Shown piece by piece: positions 17,571 through 26,892 of a DNA stretch of 64,000 nucleotides (its first letter is position 1; every line of letters begins with the position of its first letter). The notes below the pieces were generated by a model that saw only the letters and a list, made by a program, of their open reading frames with translations, made no database searches and was not told where the DNA came from. Position numbers and translations under genes: made by a program. Origin of the DNA: Clostridium_AD sp050717515 (GTDB taxonomy: Bacteria; Bacillota; Clostridia; Clostridiales; Clostridiaceae); the NCBI RefSeq assembly GCF_050717515.1, contig NZ_JBOITL010000039.1:248001-312000 (forward strand). The letters run 5' to 3'.

Positions 17571-18242
17571 TTAATTTGCAACTTTAACCATACTATGTCT
17601 TAATACCTTATTTGCTCTTTTATATCCCTTTTGGAACACTTCAACTATTTCATTAGTTCCATACTGTTCATCTTCAACATGCATCACTGCATTGTGAAAA
17701 TTCGGGTCAAAGGCGCCTTCTGGGGATAGTTCTTCAACTCCTAATTTATTAAAAGCATCATTAAATTGTCTTACTGTCATTTCTACTCCAGTTCTTAGAT
17801 CCTCACCGCAGCCTTCAACTGAAAGCGCTCTTTCTAAGTTATCTAGTACTGGTAAAACTTCTTTTAAAACATCGGCACAAGCATCAGTGTATATGCCTTC
17901 TTTCTCTTTGGCTGTTCTTTTTCTAAAATTCTCATATTCAGCCATTGTTCTTAAAAATTTATCTTTAATAGCAATAACCTCATCCTCAAGCTTCGTGTTT
18001 TCTTCTTGTAGTTTTTTAATTTTTTTACTCATATTTTTTTCATTTTCACTTTCTAGAAGTTCTATAGGATCTACTTCTTCTACTATTTCAGCTTCCTCTG
18101 GTGTTCCTTCTATTATACCTTCATTTTCTTCTGAATCACTTGAAGTTTCTTCAAGTTCAATTTCATCAGCTGAGCTTGAATCTTCAAAAGGCATTTTTTC
18201 TTCTTTTAAAACTTTTTCATTTTTACTATTATTTGTATGCAC
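17571..18242 (-). CDS. grpE: nucleotide exchange factor GrpE
   Basis: 223 residues. An acidic, disordered N-terminus precedes a long coiled coil (KKIKKLQEENTKLEDEVIAI), followed by the GrpE core with YENFRKRTAKE and the C-terminal beta domain (FDPNFHNAVMHVEDE). Releases ADP from DnaK. Starts with GTG at 18242, nine bases after GGAGG. Confidence 0.97.
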   Translation of the reverse strand: MHTNNSKNEKVLKEEKMPFEDSSSADEIELEETSSDSEENEGIIEGTPEEAEIVEEVDPIELLESENEKNMSKKIKKLQEENTKLEDEVIAIKDKFLRTMAEYENFRKRTAKEKEGIYTDACADVLKEVLPVLDNLERALSVEGCGEDLRTGVEMTVRQFNDAFNKLGVEELSPEGAFDPNFHNAVMHVEDEQYGTNEIVEVFQKGYKRANKVLRHSMVKVAN

Positions 18243-18292
18243 TCAACTATTCCTCCATTCCAGGCTCAAAGCAAATCTTTTAATTCAAAATT

Positions 18293-19339
18293 TTATCTAT
18301 GATCATCATAAATTTGAGCTATATTGTCATTTAATTCTTTAACTATTTCAGTTAACACGGATATAACTTTTCCATAGGGTATTCTTGTTGGCCCTATAAC
18401 ACCAATAGATCCAAGGGGCGTTCCTGCTGCGCTATAGACTGCCGTTATAATACTGCATTCTCTAGCACACTCAACAAAATTTTCACCACCAATTTTTATT
18501 GTAATATTACCAGTAATGTCCTTAGCATTTAGTAAACTATTTATACTCTCTTTATTATCTACTAAAATTAGAAACTCCCGTGCTTTAACAATATCGTTAT
18601 ATTCTGAGTAATTAAATATATTTGCAGCACCCTGAATATATATTTCTGAAGTTTCCACGCCAGACAAACTATCATATAAAGCTGGAATAATACCATCAAA
18701 GATTTCTTCATAAGAAGCTAAATTATTTTTTAAATTGTTAATGACCTCTAAATTTATTTGTTCAATTGTAAGCTTTCCTAATCTAAAATTAAGTATCTGG
18801 GTGAGTTTTTCTATGGTAGCACCGTTAATAGGTTTACTAACCTTAATAACATTGTTTTTGATTATGCCACTGTCAGTGATAATTACAAACAAGACACTTC
18901 CCGCATCTAAATTCATTAGCTGAATATACTTTATACAACTCTTTTGAACAGAAGGTGCTTTAACTATAGATGTAAGATTTGTAAGATGCGAAAGCACAAG
19001 GGTTGCTTGTTTAACAATTTTATCAACCTCATATAGTGCAACATTAATAAGGTGATGCTTAATCATATATTGTTCCTCAGTTGATAATTCTGTTATTTGC
19101 ATGAGTCTATCAACATATAATCTATAGCCCTTATCTGATGGTTTTCTACCAGATGAAGTATGGAGCTGCTCAATATATCCCATCTCTTCCAAATCTGACA
19201 TTTCATTTCTTATAGTAGCTGAACTAATACCTAAATCATACTTTTTAGCTATGGTTCTGGACCCCACAGGCTCACCATTATTTATATAATCTGTAATTAT
19301 AGCCTGAAGTATTTTAATTTTTCTTTCATCCATTTCCAT
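18293..19339 (-). CDS. hrcA: heat-inducible transcription repressor HrcA
   Basis: Repressor that binds CIRCE and needs GroE for activity. N-terminal winged helix (MDERKIKILQAIITDYINNG, then GISSATIRNEMSDLEEMG), followed by the GAF-like and dimerisation domains. The ATG at 19339 has AGAGG seven bases upstream; the in-frame ATG 11 codons earlier would place the CIRCE repeat inside the gene. First gene of hrcA-grpE-dnaK-dnaJ. Confidence 0.97.
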   Translation of the reverse strand: MEMDERKIKILQAIITDYINNGEPVGSRTIAKKYDLGISSATIRNEMSDLEEMGYIEQLHTSSGRKPSDKGYRLYVDRLMQITELSTEEQYMIKHHLINVALYEVDKIVKQATLVLSHLTNLTSIVKAPSVQKSCIKYIQLMNLDAGSVLFVIITDSGIIKNNVIKVSKPINGATIEKLTQILNFRLGKLTIEQINLEVINNLKNNLASYEEIFDGIIPALYDSLSGVETSEIYIQGAANIFNYSEYNDIVKAREFLILVDNKESINSLLNAKDITGNITIKIGGENFVECARECSIITAVYSAAGTPLGSIGVIGPTRIPYGKVISVLTEIVKELNDNIAQIYDDHR

Positions 19340-19355
19340 AATATCACCTCTTTTA

Positions 19356-19382
19356 TTAGCACTCACTACCATTGAGTGCTAA
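19356..19382. promoter_or_regulatory. CIRCE operator
   Basis: TTAGCACTC, a nine-base spacer, then GAGTGCTAA: an exact consensus CIRCE inverted repeat. It lies between the promoter and the hrcA start and is the HrcA binding site for autoregulation of the heat-shock operon. Confidence 0.98.
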
Positions 19383-19395
19383 CGAGTATGTATTA

Positions 19396-19424
19396 AAAGT
19401 ATCATTTACTATTGTATTTGTCAA
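19396..19424 (-). promoter_or_regulatory. sigma-A promoter of the hrcA operon
   Basis: TTGACA (19419-19424), 17-base spacer, TACTTT (19396-19401), reading on the minus strand. The start of transcription would fall at the edge of the CIRCE element, as expected for HrcA repression. Confidence 0.8.
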
Positions 19425-19568
19425 TAACCCTTAATTTTAAATATAGCCATTTTATAGTCATTATAGCAGTTTAAATTTGATATACTCCATTTATCTTTAA
19501 TTTCTAAGCAACTTCATAAAAGTTGAAGTTCCCTACTGTATATAAGTTTCAGTATATACGGAAGTCTA

Positions 19569-20690
19569 TTACAAAAGAAATTCTGCCATAATTACATTAG
19601 ATACTTCTATACCTTCATAAGTTAAAAAAATATTATCATCATTTTCCACCATGAATCCAGTACTTGTATATTTATTTATTACTTTATCATAAACACTGTG
19701 TATATCTATATTAAATCTTTTTTGGAATTGACTTTTTCTTATACCTACTATCTTTCTAAGTCCCATAAACATAAACTCTTCCATGTCGTCTTTAGTGGAA
19801 TTTTTCTTTCTTTCTACTATTGCACTGCCAGAAACATTTATTTTCTCCATATAAGCTTCTACATTTTCTTCATTTTTATGCCTAAAACCATCAATATATG
19901 AATGAGAAGCAGACCCGCAACCAATATACTCCTCCATTTCCCAGTATACTAAATTATGTCTACAGGACATTTTATCTTTTGCAAAATTTGAAATTTCATA
20001 TTGAATATACCCTTTTTTTCTTAAATATTCTATTGTTTCATGGTACATAGCTCGATCTACTTCCTCATCAGGAAGATTTAATGTACCCTGCTGGAATTTT
20101 TTATAAAAAGCAGTTCCCTCTTCCACTATTAAACTATAGCAAGATAAATGTTCTGGCTTAAGCTCAGTTAAATTTTTCAAGGTCTCCTGCCATTGCGTAA
20201 GGGTTTGACTCGGCAAACCAAACATTAAATCTACATTAATATTATTAAAGCCTAAATTTCTAGCCATTTCAAAACTTTGCTTAAAATCTTCTATAGTATG
20301 AATTCTCCCAAGGCTTTTTAAGAGCGTATCTTGAAAGGCTTGAAGCCCAATACTAAGCCTATTTACTCCCATTTTTTTAAAAAACTTTAATTTTTCCATT
20401 GTAAATGTTCCCGGATTCCCTTCCACTGTAAACTCTAAATCACCGGCGGTGTCTAATTTATCAATACTTTCTTTTATGATTTCCCAGCCCTCTAAAGATA
20501 AATAGGTGGGAGTACCCCCACCTATAAATATAGTTTTTATTTTTTTATTTTTTATACTACTTATTTCTTTTGCGAGAGCTGCGCAGTAATGGAGCATATG
20601 TTCCTCTTTACCTGCAAAAGATGGAAAATCACAATATAAACACTTTTGTTTGCAAAAAGGAATATGTATATATAACGCCACGCTTTTCAT
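19569..20690 (-). CDS. hemW: heme chaperone HemW (coproporphyrinogen-oxidase-like radical SAM protein)
   Basis: 373 residues; starts MKSVALYIHIPFCKQKCLYC, the CX3CX2C radical-SAM cluster motif, followed by IFIGGGTPTYL and GLPSQTLTQW. C-terminal HemN-like domain. Genes of this type next to lepA upstream of hrcA are HemW, which carries heme to target proteins, rather than the HemN oxidase. No heme biosynthesis genes are in the window to test this. Confidence 0.93.
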   Translation of the reverse strand: MKSVALYIHIPFCKQKCLYCDFPSFAGKEEHMLHYCAALAKEISSIKNKKIKTIFIGGGTPTYLSLEGWEIIKESIDKLDTAGDLEFTVEGNPGTFTMEKLKFFKKMGVNRLSIGLQAFQDTLLKSLGRIHTIEDFKQSFEMARNLGFNNINVDLMFGLPSQTLTQWQETLKNLTELKPEHLSCYSLIVEEGTAFYKKFQQGTLNLPDEEVDRAMYHETIEYLRKKGYIQYEISNFAKDKMSCRHNLVYWEMEEYIGCGSASHSYIDGFRHKNEENVEAYMEKINVSGSAIVERKKNSTKDDMEEFMFMGLRKIVGIRKSQFQKRFNIDIHSVYDKVINKYTSTGFMVENDDNIFLTYEGIEVSNVIMAEFLL

Positions 20691-20716
20691 TATTTAAGCC
20701 CTCTTTCTCCACTTAT

Positions 20717-20783
20717 AAAAATTGAGAATTAAGAGTTGAGACTTAATATTTTTCCTAACTCTCCATTCTCTATTCTCAATTTT
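20717..20783. repeat. imperfect 67-base inverted repeat between lepA and hemW
   Basis: AAAATTGAGAAT (20717-20728) and ATTCTCAATTTT (20772-20783) are exact complements, with a further AGAGTT/AACTCT pairing inside. It fills the whole lepA-hemW gap. Either a terminator-like hairpin or a short dispersed clostridial intergenic repeat. Confidence 0.65.
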
Positions 20784-20788
20784 TAAAA

Positions 20789-22594
20789 TTAATCTACTTT
20801 TAATATAGCCATAAATGCTTCTTGTGGAACTTCTACACTTCCAACTTGTCTCATTCTCTTTTTACCTTCTTTTTGTTTTTCTAGTAATTTTCTCTTTCTT
20901 GAAATATCTCCGCCATAACATTTAGCTAAAACATCTTTTCTCATTGCTTTTACAGTTTCTCTTGCAATTACCTTGGCGTTTATAGCTGCTTGTATTGGAA
21001 TTTCGAACATTTGTCTTGGTATATGCTCTTTTAGTTTTTCACACATAACCCTTCCTCTATGGGAAGCTGTTTCCTCAGGAACAATCATAGAAAGAGCATC
21101 AACCTTTTCTCCTTTAAGCAAAATATCTAATTTTACAAGATTTGCCTTGATGTATCCTTTTAATTCATAGTCAAAAGATGCATAGCCTTTTGTTCTTGAT
21201 TTTAAGGCATCGAAAAAGTCATATACTATTTCATTAAGAGGCAATTCATAATTTACAACCACTCTAGTGGTTTCTATATAGTTCATATCAATGTATACGC
21301 CTCTTTTTTGTTGGCATAACTCCATAACTGTTCCTAAATGTTCCGATGGTGTTATAATTGAAGCTTTAACTATTGGTTCTTCCATATAATTAATTTCTGT
21401 AGGCTCTGGAAGGTTTGTAGGATTTGTTATTTCAATTAATTCCCCATTAGTTTTCATTACTTTATATATAACTGAAGGAGCTGTAGTAATAATATCTAAA
21501 TTAAATTCTCTTTCTACTCTTTCTTGCACTATTTCCATATGCAGAAGACCTAAGAATCCACATCTAAATCCAAATCCTAAAGCAATAGATGTCTCTGGTT
21601 CAAAACCTAAGGCTGCATCATTTAACTGAAGTTTTTCTAATGCTTCTTTTAATTCTCCATATCTAGAACCATCTACAGGATAGATACCACTAAATACCAT
21701 GGGAACTGCTGGCCTATATCCCTTAAGTGGCTCTAGCGCTGGTCTATCAGCCTCTGTTACTGTATCCCCAACCCTAGCATCTCTAACATTTTTTATTGAA
21801 GCAGTTATATATCCAACATCCCCAGCTCTTAGCTCAGGTACAGGCAGATAATTTGGAACAAAAACTCCAACTTCTACTACATCATAGATTTTATTAGTAT
21901 TCATCAGCTTAATCTTTGTTCCTGGTCTAACTATGCCATCCCTAATTCTTACATAACACACAACGCCTTTATAGCTATCATAAGAAGAATCAAAAATTAG
22001 CGCTTTAAGTGGAGCTTCTTCATCACCACTAGGTGGTGAAATCTTTTTTACTACGGTTTCTAAAACATCTTCTATATTAAGTCCAGTCTTAGCTGAAATT
22101 AGCGGAGCATCCTGAGCTTCAATTCCGATTACATCCTCAATTTCCTTAATAACCTCTTGTGGCCTTGCACTAGGAAGGTCTATTTTATTAATAACTGGTG
22201 CAATATCAAGATTATTATCTAAGGCAAGATAACAGTTTGCCAGAGTCTGAGCTTGAATTCCTTGAGATGCATCAACTACAAGCACTGCTCCTTCACAAGC
22301 AGCTAAACTCCTTGAAACCTCATAATTAAAATCTACATGTCCTGGAGTGTCTATAAGATTTAATATGTATTCTTCGCCATTATCTCTTTTATAAACAAGC
22401 CTAGCTGGCTGAGATTTTATAGTAATACCTCTTTCTCTTTCTAAGTCCATAGTATCAAGTACCTGTTCTTCCATTTCTCTTTTAGTTAAAGTACCTGTCT
22501 TTTCTAGTAGCCTATCCGCAAGAGTAGACTTGCCGTGATCTATATGTGCAACTATGGAAAAATTTCTTATGTATTTTTGTCTATCACTCTGCAT
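20789..22594 (-). CDS. lepA: elongation factor 4 (LepA)
   Basis: 601-residue ribosome-bound GTPase that affects back-translocation and 30S biogenesis. G1 motif AHIDHGKSTLADRL, G3 DTPGHVDF, G4 NKIDLP, followed by EF-G-like domains and the LepA-specific C-terminal domain (CYGGDISRKRKLLEKQKEGK). Full length. First gene of lepA-hemW. Confidence 0.98.
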   Translation of the reverse strand: MQSDRQKYIRNFSIVAHIDHGKSTLADRLLEKTGTLTKREMEEQVLDTMDLERERGITIKSQPARLVYKRDNGEEYILNLIDTPGHVDFNYEVSRSLAACEGAVLVVDASQGIQAQTLANCYLALDNNLDIAPVINKIDLPSARPQEVIKEIEDVIGIEAQDAPLISAKTGLNIEDVLETVVKKISPPSGDEEAPLKALIFDSSYDSYKGVVCYVRIRDGIVRPGTKIKLMNTNKIYDVVEVGVFVPNYLPVPELRAGDVGYITASIKNVRDARVGDTVTEADRPALEPLKGYRPAVPMVFSGIYPVDGSRYGELKEALEKLQLNDAALGFEPETSIALGFGFRCGFLGLLHMEIVQERVEREFNLDIITTAPSVIYKVMKTNGELIEITNPTNLPEPTEINYMEEPIVKASIITPSEHLGTVMELCQQKRGVYIDMNYIETTRVVVNYELPLNEIVYDFFDALKSRTKGYASFDYELKGYIKANLVKLDILLKGEKVDALSMIVPEETASHRGRVMCEKLKEHIPRQMFEIPIQAAINAKVIARETVKAMRKDVLAKCYGGDISRKRKLLEKQKEGKKRMRQVGSVEVPQEAFMAILKVD

Positions 22595-22794
22595 TAATTT
22601 TTACCCCCGTTATTGTATATGAATTTAGCATAACCTAAGTATACTTTATATTCCACTTTTTATCATTGCCTTGTGCCACAAAATATATTGGTTTTTACAA
22701 AACAACTTAAATTATATCATAAATGTCTATAACTTTGTCAATACAAAGTACTCTTCCATAGCGATTTATTTAGCTGAAAGTATTAATATTATTA

Positions 22795-23040
22795 TTATTT
22801 TGAAAAAATGCCATTATATTTTTCTTTAATCTTATCAATAACCTTATTATTTACATAAAAAACATAATCTTCAGTCTCTATTTTTAAATCAATTGGTTTT
22901 AATGTTAAATCTATTGTAAACTTTGACTTTTTTCTCAAATCTTTTGTTTTAGTAATGTTAATTTTAAAAAATCCATAGATAAGTATAGAAAAACAAAGAA
23001 AAATCACAATAGTATATTTAATTCTACCTTTTTTTCGCAT
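22795..23040 (-). CDS. small single-pass membrane protein of unknown function
   Basis: 81 residues: a basic start (MRKKGRIKY), one hydrophobic helix (TIVIFLCFSILIYGFF), then a lysine-rich soluble part containing DLTLKPIDLKIETEDYVFYV. I do not recognise the family. Its AGGAGG lies inside the stem of the hairpin at 23041-23117. It follows spoIIP by about 85 bases, so expression during sporulation is likely but inferred. Confidence 0.65.
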   Translation of the reverse strand: MRKKGRIKYTIVIFLCFSILIYGFFKINITKTKDLRKKSKFTIDLTLKPIDLKIETEDYVFYVNNKVIDKIKEKYNGIFSK

Positions 23041-23117
23041 AAAAGTGCCTCCTAAGGTTCTAAGAGATAAATAATATTTACTAATTATTATCTTCTCCTT
23101 AGTAAGGATGCACTTTT
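23041..23117 (-). promoter_or_regulatory. hairpin that would mask the SD of the 81-residue gene
   Basis: On the minus strand AAAAGTGC-TCCT-AAGG near 23117-23097 can pair with CCTT-AGGA-GCACTTTT at 23057-23041. This encloses the AGGAGG at 23048-23053, seven bases before the ATG. The first arm begins nine bases after the spoIIP stop. It may be an RNA switch on translation, or a terminator whose U-tract is weak (four U). Confidence 0.55.
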
Positions 23118-23126
23118 AAAAATATA

Positions 23127-24242
23127 TTATTCACTTTTTCCATTTAATTGCTCTGCAATTATTCTTGCTAAATATTTACCAGTATTTTTCGCTTCTTGAA
23201 TGGTATTACTATCTGAGCCTACTTCAATTAGCAAAGCATTATCACTTCTATTCTGATTAAAAAAGCCCATACCGTAATCATAAGGATAGATTTCTCTGGG
23301 CTCTAAAAGACCTGGAAATAGTTTATTTGATGTTCCTATCATGGAATCTATTAATTTCTTTTGCTTTACATATCTAGGGTTTTTCTTTGTCACTACAAAC
23401 ATAAACTTAGCAACATCTTCTCCATTTAATTTTGCAGTTACTGCCTTTTTACTATCTCTATGTAAATCTATAATCAATTTAAAATCTCCATATTCCTTTA
23501 AATACTTATCTAAAGTAATACCGGATTTTTTGTAGGCCCCATAATAATCACCTTTATCGTTCACCGTCTTATCATGTATAACTGCAATTCCATAATTCTT
23601 TTCTAGTTCCTCTTCTATTACAGCTCCTACAGCCGTTACATTTTTTGTTCCATCCGGACTATCACTAGCTTTAGTTTTATCCTTGTCTGAGGCTAAATAA
23701 GCTTCCGAAGTATGAGAATGATATATAAGTACTTCTGGCTTCGCATTATTTAGATTTTTTTTCAATTTAGAATTATAAAGGTTTGCAATGACATTAGATT
23801 TCTCTGTTGTAGCTTCAGTCTTACTTATTTGTTTTTCTCCTAAATTAAAGGGATTAAGAATAAACGTTTTTAAATTGTTTACTTGATTGCTATCATTTTT
23901 TACATTTATATCTCCACTAATTTTATTTTCATTCAAATATGCAATTTCTTTTGTTATTATTGATATAGGATTGGAAATGTCTATCCCTAGAAATGATAGT
24001 GTTTGTAATTTCAAACTACTTTCACTTTTATGGGGCTCTTCTTGCGTGCCCACAGACTTAAATACAGATAATGTATTATTAATAGCCTTAACATAAAAGT
24101 AATTTAGATAATTTCCTTCACTGTAGGCCACAGCATTTTTAGGTAAAATGATTCCAAATAAAAAAATAATTAGTAATGTGAAAATACTAAAAGCAATTCT
24201 CACATTACTATTCTTTTTAATAGTACATTTTGAAAAATTCAT
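23127..24242 (-). CDS. spoIIP: stage II sporulation protein P
   Basis: 371 residues: N-terminal membrane helix (IAFSIFTLLIIFLFGIIL), then an amidase-type domain with YHSHTSEAYL, LIIDLHRD and LLIEVGSDSNT, the zinc-binding and catalytic blocks of SpoIIP. SpoIIP cleaves peptidoglycan during engulfment together with SpoIID and SpoIIM. Lies directly after gpr, the usual Firmicute order. Confidence 0.96.
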   Translation of the reverse strand: MNFSKCTIKKNSNVRIAFSIFTLLIIFLFGIILPKNAVAYSEGNYLNYFYVKAINNTLSVFKSVGTQEEPHKSESSLKLQTLSFLGIDISNPISIITKEIAYLNENKISGDINVKNDSNQVNNLKTFILNPFNLGEKQISKTEATTEKSNVIANLYNSKLKKNLNNAKPEVLIYHSHTSEAYLASDKDKTKASDSPDGTKNVTAVGAVIEEELEKNYGIAVIHDKTVNDKGDYYGAYKKSGITLDKYLKEYGDFKLIIDLHRDSKKAVTAKLNGEDVAKFMFVVTKKNPRYVKQKKLIDSMIGTSNKLFPGLLEPREIYPYDYGMGFFNQNRSDNALLIEVGSDSNTIQEAKNTGKYLARIIAEQLNGKSE

Positions 24243-24294
24243 TTTTATCCCCCCTGTTTTTACAATATATATGAGGGAATATATTAATTTATGA

Positions 24295-25269
24295 CTAGTT
24301 TAAGAACTTGTTTATGTCCTCCAGGTCCAGTGCTGGTTGCAAGGCTATATTAAGGCCGCTGGCAATTATTTTAGAAAGAGAATTTATAACCATATCAATT
24401 TCCTTTGGTGTAACTACAAGATTACCAACATATGGGTTTAATATTTCAGTTATCATCTTTTGTTTTTCCTGCTTATCAATGGCTTTAAGCATATTGTAAA
24501 ATTCGCCACCTGAATTCGCAGTTCTAATCATCTCATCAAGTACTAAATCAATGGTATCATTAGCTAGCGTTGCTGCATCCACTACTGTTGGCACTCCAAT
24601 AGCTATAACCGGCACTCCCAGTGTTGCCTCGCTTATTTGCATCCTCCTATTTCCTATTCCAGCTCCTGGAGAAATTCCAGAAGTCCCTATTTGTATAGTT
24701 CTATTTACTCTATCCATCTTCCTTGACGCTAATGCATCAATGCAAATTACTAAATTGGGTTTAATTTTCTCAACCACGCCCCTAATAATTTCGCCTGTTT
24801 CCATACCAGTTATTCCTAGTACCCCCGGTGATATAGCACACACCGGCCTTATGCCTTCATCTATAGAATCCGGCACTAATTGTTTTAAATGCCTAGTCAC
24901 CATTATTTTGGAAACAACTTTTGGACCTATAGCATCAGGAGTAACGTTCCAATTACCAAGCCCAACCACAAGGGCTGTCATATTATCTTCGAGTTTTATT
25001 AAGGGCTTCAATACCTTTCCCATTACAACACTTACCCTGTCCATAGCCTCGCCATCATAGTGAACAAATTCCGGGATATCAATAGTTATATATGTACCTT
25101 TTGGTTTTCCCATCATTTTTTCTCCAACATCACTCACTATTTTTACATTAGTGATTTTAATATCACCCTCACTATACTCCTCTACATCAACACCAGTCAG
25201 CTCACCATTGCTTTCTGCACTGTATATCTCTTTAGCTTCCACTGCTAAATCGGTTCTTATACTTATCAT
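24295..25269 (-). CDS. gpr: spore germination endoprotease GPR
   Basis: 324-residue self-processing protease that degrades small acid-soluble spore proteins on germination. The N-terminal propeptide is short (ISIRTDLAVEAKEIY resembles the SASP cleavage site). Conserved LVVGLGNWNVTPDAIGP and the aspartate-containing CIDALASRKMDRVNRTIQ block are present. Forms gpr-spoIIP-small membrane protein with lepA downstream. I could not find a clear forespore promoter. Confidence 0.96.
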   Translation of the reverse strand: MISIRTDLAVEAKEIYSAESNGELTGVDVEEYSEGDIKITNVKIVSDVGEKMMGKPKGTYITIDIPEFVHYDGEAMDRVSVVMGKVLKPLIKLEDNMTALVVGLGNWNVTPDAIGPKVVSKIMVTRHLKQLVPDSIDEGIRPVCAISPGVLGITGMETGEIIRGVVEKIKPNLVICIDALASRKMDRVNRTIQIGTSGISPGAGIGNRRMQISEATLGVPVIAIGVPTVVDAATLANDTIDLVLDEMIRTANSGGEFYNMLKAIDKQEKQKMITEILNPYVGNLVVTPKEIDMVINSLSKIIASGLNIALQPALDLEDINKFLN

Positions 25270-25406
25270 AATTTCACCTCAACTAAATTTTAATATTAGC
25301 TTTTCCTAATAGTCTTTCCCTATTCTTATAAAAATATTTATTTAAATTTAACATTTCTATAAAATTTAACATTATTTAAAATTTCTATATGTAGGATAAG
25401 TTTCAC

Positions 25407-25435
25407 TTGAAGTGCTTTAATTTTAATGCTATAAT
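25407..25435 (+). promoter_or_regulatory. sigma-A promoter of rpsT
   Basis: TTGAAG (25407-25412), 17-base spacer, TATAAT (25430-25435). The only plus-strand promoter in this part of the window; leader length about 85 bases. Confidence 0.85.
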
Positions 25436-25470
25436 ATCAATTGTCTATTGTCTATTAAATAGACTCGTAT

Positions 25471-25490
25471 GCAGTTTTCCCCAAAACTGC
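25471..25490 (+). promoter_or_regulatory. hairpin in the rpsT leader
   Basis: GCAGTTTT-CCCC-AAAACTGC is a perfect 8-bp stem with a four-base loop in the 5' leader of rpsT. No U-tract follows, so it is not a terminator; it may take part in autogenous control by S20 (inference). Confidence 0.5.
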
Positions 25491-25525
25491 TGATACGGAT
25501 TAAATACAAAGGGGGGTGAAAATGA

Positions 25526-25798
25526 ATGGCAAATATTAAATCAGCAAAAAAGAGAATTAAAGTTACTGAAGTTAAGACATTAAGAAATACAATGATTAAA
25601 TCAGCTTTAAAAACTAAGGTAAAGAAATTCGAAGCAGCTATCGTTAGTGGTAATGTTGAAGAAGCTAAAGTTACATATGCAAACGTGGTTAAAGCTTTAG
25701 ATATGGCTGTAACAAAAGGTATTCTTCACATTAATAAAGCAGCAAGAAGAAAATCAAGACTCGCAGCGAAGTTAAACAACTTAAGTTTAACTGCATAA
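25526..25798 (+). CDS. rpsT: 30S ribosomal protein S20
   Basis: 90-residue basic helical protein starting MANIKSAKKRIKVTEVKTLR, with the conserved HINKAARRKSRLAAKLN end. Binds 16S rRNA early in 30S assembly. Preceded by GGGGGGTGA and its own promoter, ended by its own terminator; divergent from gpr and convergent with holA. Confidence 0.98.
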   Translation: MANIKSAKKRIKVTEVKTLRNTMIKSALKTKVKKFEAAIVSGNVEEAKVTYANVVKALDMAVTKGILHINKAARRKSRLAAKLNNLSLTA

Positions 25799-25804
25799 TA
25801 AACA

Positions 25805-25827
25805 ACCGGTGATGTCCACCGGTTTTT
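25805..25827 (+). terminator. rpsT terminator
   Basis: ACCGGTG-ATGTC-CACCGGT followed by TTTTATTTTTTTT, a textbook intrinsic terminator seven bases after the rpsT stop. Confidence 0.93.
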
Positions 25828-25837
25828 ATTTTTTTTG

Positions 25838-26872
25838 CTACATAACAGTCTTTATCATAAAGACTTCCATATTTATCTTATTATCAGTAGAAGTACTTTT
25901 CAGTGTTTTTTCCGTATCAACGCATAGTTCAATATTTCTCCTTAGCCCTTTTAAAGTAAATTTCGCACTCTGTGATATCATTTTTTCACAGATATAAGGA
26001 TGAAGCTTTAGCTCACCCGCCAAAATCTCTTTTGATTTCCCGCTATCAATACCTAATTTAATATTAAATAAAAGATTAAATTGCCTGGCTATCATAAATA
26101 GTATAAGCGGAATCTTCTCCCCCCTATATATAAGTTCATTTAAAATATCTAGAGCTCTCTTAATATTTTTCTGAGACAAATAATCAACTAAATTAAAAAT
26201 ATCATTTTCACTCTTTTGAGGCATCATAGCCAAAATATCATCTTTTGTAATGTCTCTTCCCTCTGCATAAGAAACTAATTTTTCTACTTCATTAACTACG
26301 ATATCCATATTATTGTCTACTTGGCTACAAAATAGTGCAAGTTCGGCTTTCCCTATTTTGCTACCTGCACCTTGGAACAAATCCATACATTTTTTCTGGA
26401 GAACCTCACCTCTTAATTTATCAACTTTTATAACGCAGGCTTTTTTGTCTAATTTTTTAATTTTATTACTTGGTTTCTCTCTGTCACTTGAAAACACATA
26501 ATATATAATTAAAACGCAATGAGGCGCGGGATTCTTCAAATATTCATTTAACAAGTGGAAATTCTCACTTTTCAAATCCCCGGAACTTTTACTTCCGCCA
26601 CTATCATCTAAAAATGACGCTCTATATACAACTACTACTTTTTTATCACTCATAAAGGGCATAGTTTCACAAGATTCAATAATTGTCTCAAAATCAGCTT
26701 TGTTACCATCAAATTTTGAATAATTCAAATCCATGAAATCACTTTTTAACACCTTATCAGTTACAAATTTAACATGGTGTTTTATTAATTTTTCATCTGA
26801 TCCGCAAAATACATAGCAATTATCTAATTCATTTTTCTTTAACTTTTTCTCTAAATCCGTAAAATTAATCAA
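25838..26872 (-). CDS. holA: DNA polymerase III delta subunit
   Basis: 344 residues. AAA+-like clamp-loader subunit that opens the beta clamp; the N-terminal domain contains YVFCGSDEKLIKHHVKF and FMDLNYSKFDGNKAD, and the C-terminal collar domain has LDILNELIYRGEKIPLIL. The position after comEC and next to rpsT is the standard Firmicute order comEC-holA-rpsT. Confidence 0.95.
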   Translation of the reverse strand: MINFTDLEKKLKKNELDNCYVFCGSDEKLIKHHVKFVTDKVLKSDFMDLNYSKFDGNKADFETIIESCETMPFMSDKKVVVVYRASFLDDSGGSKSSGDLKSENFHLLNEYLKNPAPHCVLIIYYVFSSDREKPSNKIKKLDKKACVIKVDKLRGEVLQKKCMDLFQGAGSKIGKAELALFCSQVDNNMDIVVNEVEKLVSYAEGRDITKDDILAMMPQKSENDIFNLVDYLSQKNIKRALDILNELIYRGEKIPLILFMIARQFNLLFNIKLGIDSGKSKEILAGELKLHPYICEKMISQSAKFTLKGLRRNIELCVDTEKTLKSTSTDNKINMEVFMIKTVM

Positions 26873-26892
26873 AATATTTCCACCAACCCCTG

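Noticed and set aside
19500..19568. Riboswitch or ncRNA in the hemW-hrcA gap (pairing TATATAC segments)
   Set aside because: Only short AU-rich stems can be drawn and no conserved motif is recognisable.
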